This document shows, piece by piece, positions 62,086 to 64,000 of a stretch of 64,000 bases of DNA; the stretch's first letter is position 1; every line of letters starts with the position of its first letter. Source of the DNA: Tupaia tana (lineage: Eukaryota; Chordata; Mammalia; Scandentia; Tupaiidae); NCBI GenBank assembly GCA_026018925.1, contig JAKSZU010000006.1, positions 198,201,449 to 198,265,448 of the forward strand, read 5' to 3'. The notes under the pieces were generated by a model, which was given only the letters and a program-made list of their open reading frames with translations, did not search any database and was not told the DNA's origin. The position numbers and the translations under genes were made by a program.

Positions 62086-62128
62086 TTTGATTTTTTTTAA
62101 AGGTTTTTGCCATAGGGCATGCTCTTCC
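62086..62128 (-). mobile_element. SINE-A 3'-end fragment, antisense
   Basis: 'ttttttttaaaggtttttgccatagggcatgc' only. Confidence 0.6.
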
Positions 62129-62744
62129 TAATTGTAAAACTCTTTGAGATATTCAGTATTTATGTTTTTTTGTTTGTTCGTTTACAGGGAGTGGAATGAC
62201 TTTCCTTATAACATGTAAAAATTCATTTTATCTAACTTTTTTTTTACAACTTTTTATGTAAGAGGAAATTATCTTTATGCAATTACACTTTCTGTGAATC
62301 TGGTAGAAGATAAATATCTTATATAAATGGAATGCTTCCATCTAATTTTGAATTATTTGGTTAGAAGTCCCCAGGGAGAAATGAAGTTAAGGGATGAATT
62401 TCTCCAATTCAGAAATTCTGAATTATCTTCCCCAGCCCCTCACCCTGGTTCCTTGAAAAGTAGTTGAGATTGAGATATGGCTGGATAGACATTTAAAATC
62501 TTGAGCATGGTTATAAATTGGAACTGTAACCTATAGTGTAGGCCCATTTCAGAAAGCAAAAGACTCTTGATATTTTGGAAATTGTTAATGATTATGTTGA
62601 TGCACTTGTTATGCCTGAAGACAAGTATCATTTTAGCCCCAGTTACTTACCACTCAGGGACTAAAGGGCTTTTTGAACAGCTGTTCACTGGTTTTCTTTT
62701 TTGTTTTTAATGGAAGTTTTAATAAATAATAATGGAAATGATGA
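62129..62744. other. Unassigned stretch
   Basis: No landmark. Confidence 0.3.
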
Positions 62745-62900
62745 TGCGTCTTCTATTTGTGTAGCACTTTGCAGTTTATACTGCTCCTTTAAACGTATGA
62801 TCTGTTTAGCCGTGTGTGAGACAGGCAGGGCAAATATTATTATCTCTATCTTGTAGATGAGGAAACTGAGATCCAAGTTGACCTCAGGTCATCTGATTTC
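62745..62900 (-). mobile_element. MIR-type fragment, antisense
   Basis: 'tgtgtagcactttgcagtttatac...gcaaatattattatctctatcttgtagatgaggaaactgagatccaagttgacctcaggtca'. Confidence 0.7.
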
Positions 62901-63134
62901 TGGAACAGCACATTTTCTGGTAAACATGTGTCCCTGTGACTTTGCATGGCACCCACAATACAGCTGCAGGGAGACAGGCATGCTCTTCGGTGAGGAGAAG
63001 AGGGAGTGGATGCACCCTTGGGTATGTTCTCCTAGGATTATGTTAGAAGTTTACAGTATAAAAAGCCAAACTCCAGTCATACCTGGAACAGAAATAAAAA
63101 AGATGTTGGACTAAGAATGATTGGCTACTTACCA
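62901..63134. other. Unassigned stretch
   Basis: No repeat landmark; chance frames only. Confidence 0.3.
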
Positions 63135-63332
63135 GTTTTTTTTTTTTTAAAGTTTACCTACTGAAGTAAATTGCAGTGCTGTCATCATCTCCCCAGCCTT
63201 CCCAGCCAGTCAGCATCACAGGCGTGCATGCTCGTGCCCAGTGTGCACAGGCTGCTCCAGGAACCAAATTCCATATGGCCTCCAGCCTTGCAGGGTGGCA
63301 TGCTACTGCCTCACCACTGTGGCTGGGCCTCT
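63135..63332 (-). mobile_element. SINE-C copy, antisense
   Basis: T-run, 'aagtttacctactgaagtaaattgcagtgctgtcatc', 'ccagccttcccagccagtcagc', and reversed head 'ctcaccactgtggctgggcc'. Confidence 0.6.
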
Positions 63333-63534
63333 CTCTCCTTTTTTTCTCCCATCAGTAAAATGTTTTTGTTCTTTGGTCCCTTATCTTGTGTTAGTATTCT
63401 TTGGAAAAGCATTAATTAGTGCTGTAGGTTTAAGAAAAAAATTATAGGAAAAATACATTGAGAATGTTTTATTTATCAACTTCTTTTCTGTGAATTAGTA
63501 GAAAACTGCCATGTAGGATTTTTAAAACAAGAAT
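63333..63534. other. Unassigned stretch
   Basis: No landmark. Confidence 0.25.
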
Positions 63535-64000
63535 GATTTAATTTAATTTAACTTTTAAAATATGTATATTTATTATTTATATTTAATTACTATACATCCT
63601 TACAGTGCACAACATGATTTTTCCTAGCATGAACACAGTGCATGTCAGTCAAGACAAAGACATTTACCACATGCATTATCATCAGCAAATAACTTTTCAT
63701 TTTTGTGTCAACTAAATGTATTGTTCGTTTGTTTTATCCCTGTATCCCTCCCTCCCCCTATTACCTCTCCTTACTATCTCTAGTATCTTCATTTCCTTCC
63801 CTGCTATTATACCTTCTAGTCTTTTAGTATCTGCCCTGTAGGATTCTAACAGAATACCTTGGTCCAAATTAAGGAACTCTGACTAGTAATCCTTGGAGAC
63901 ATTTAAGAACCACTAACATTTTGAAAGTGATTGAAATTGGCTTTCCTTAAAAAGGTCATTTATTGTCTTCTGAGAAACATTCATGTAGATTTTTAAATTA
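63535..64000 (-). mobile_element. L1 LINE 3' UTR, antisense
   Basis: 'tacatccttacagtgcacaacatgattt', 'agtgcatgtcagtcaagacaaagacatttacc' and 'tttatccctgtatccctccctcccc...ttactatctctagtatc' follow the layout of reversed L1 3' UTRs ('...catgtgatattttgatacatg...tttgtacccattaaccaacctctc'). It may run past the window edge. Confidence 0.55.

Overview
This is nuclear DNA from a placental mammal. I see no complete multi-exon gene in it. The sequence is a normal intergenic or intronic mix of L1 LINEs, old L2 and MIR relics, MaLR-type LTRs, Tigger-like and mariner-like DNA transposon remnants and, above all, tRNA-headed SINEs. The dominant SINE (called SINE-A here, about 265 bp) has an RNA polymerase III A box and B box, a GC-rich middle, a CT-rich 3' part, an A-tail and target-site duplications. 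It is not human Alu, rodent B1/B2, carnivore CAN, horse ERE or rabbit C as I know them. A rarer old SINE joins a tRNA-like head to a 7SL/Alu-like body. Because 7SL-derived SINEs are known only from Euarchontoglires, this points to that group. Tree shrew or colugo are my best guesses, but I cannot settle the species.

Layout. 1-4.8 kb: an L1 3' end, SINEs and a long L2. 4.8-6.8 kb: AT-rich sequence with no recognised repeat. 6.8-13.7 kb: a MaLR-type LTR, several L2 and MIR pieces split by SINEs, and the first mariner-like MITE. 14-17 kb: old L1 and Tigger remnants. 17.4-21.1 kb: a dense SINE cluster. 21.3-25.6 kb: MIRs, a processed RPS27 copy whose 84-codon frame is intact, a MaLR LTR and a long L2. 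25.6-29.1 kb: more SINEs. 29.6-36.6 kb: a SINE-A-free interval with a CpG island of about 470 bp near 33.5-33.95 kb, which is the best regulatory candidate here. 36.6-44.3 kb: SINEs around a SINE-poor block at 37.5-39.2 kb. 44.5-48.35 kb: a 5'-truncated L1 on the minus strand followed by a polyadenylated block that looks like a 3' transduction. 48.3-51.7 kb: MIR, a MaLR-type LTR, and a probable solo class I ERV LTR with terminal TGTGAG/CTCACA. 51.7-64 kb: mixed unique sequence, SINEs and old repeats, ending in an antisense L1 3' UTR.

Protein-coding signal. The only recognised product is the RPS27 retrocopy. Three short minus-strand segments (54.07-54.12, 49.81-49.90 and 38.18-38.26 kb) have splice-site-like borders and open frames and might be exons of one minus-strand gene ending near 37.7 kb. 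Their phases do not join directly, so this is only a lead. I found no CRISPR array, operon, tRNA gene, rRNA gene or previously undescribed system. SINE family letters A-D are labels made for this answer.
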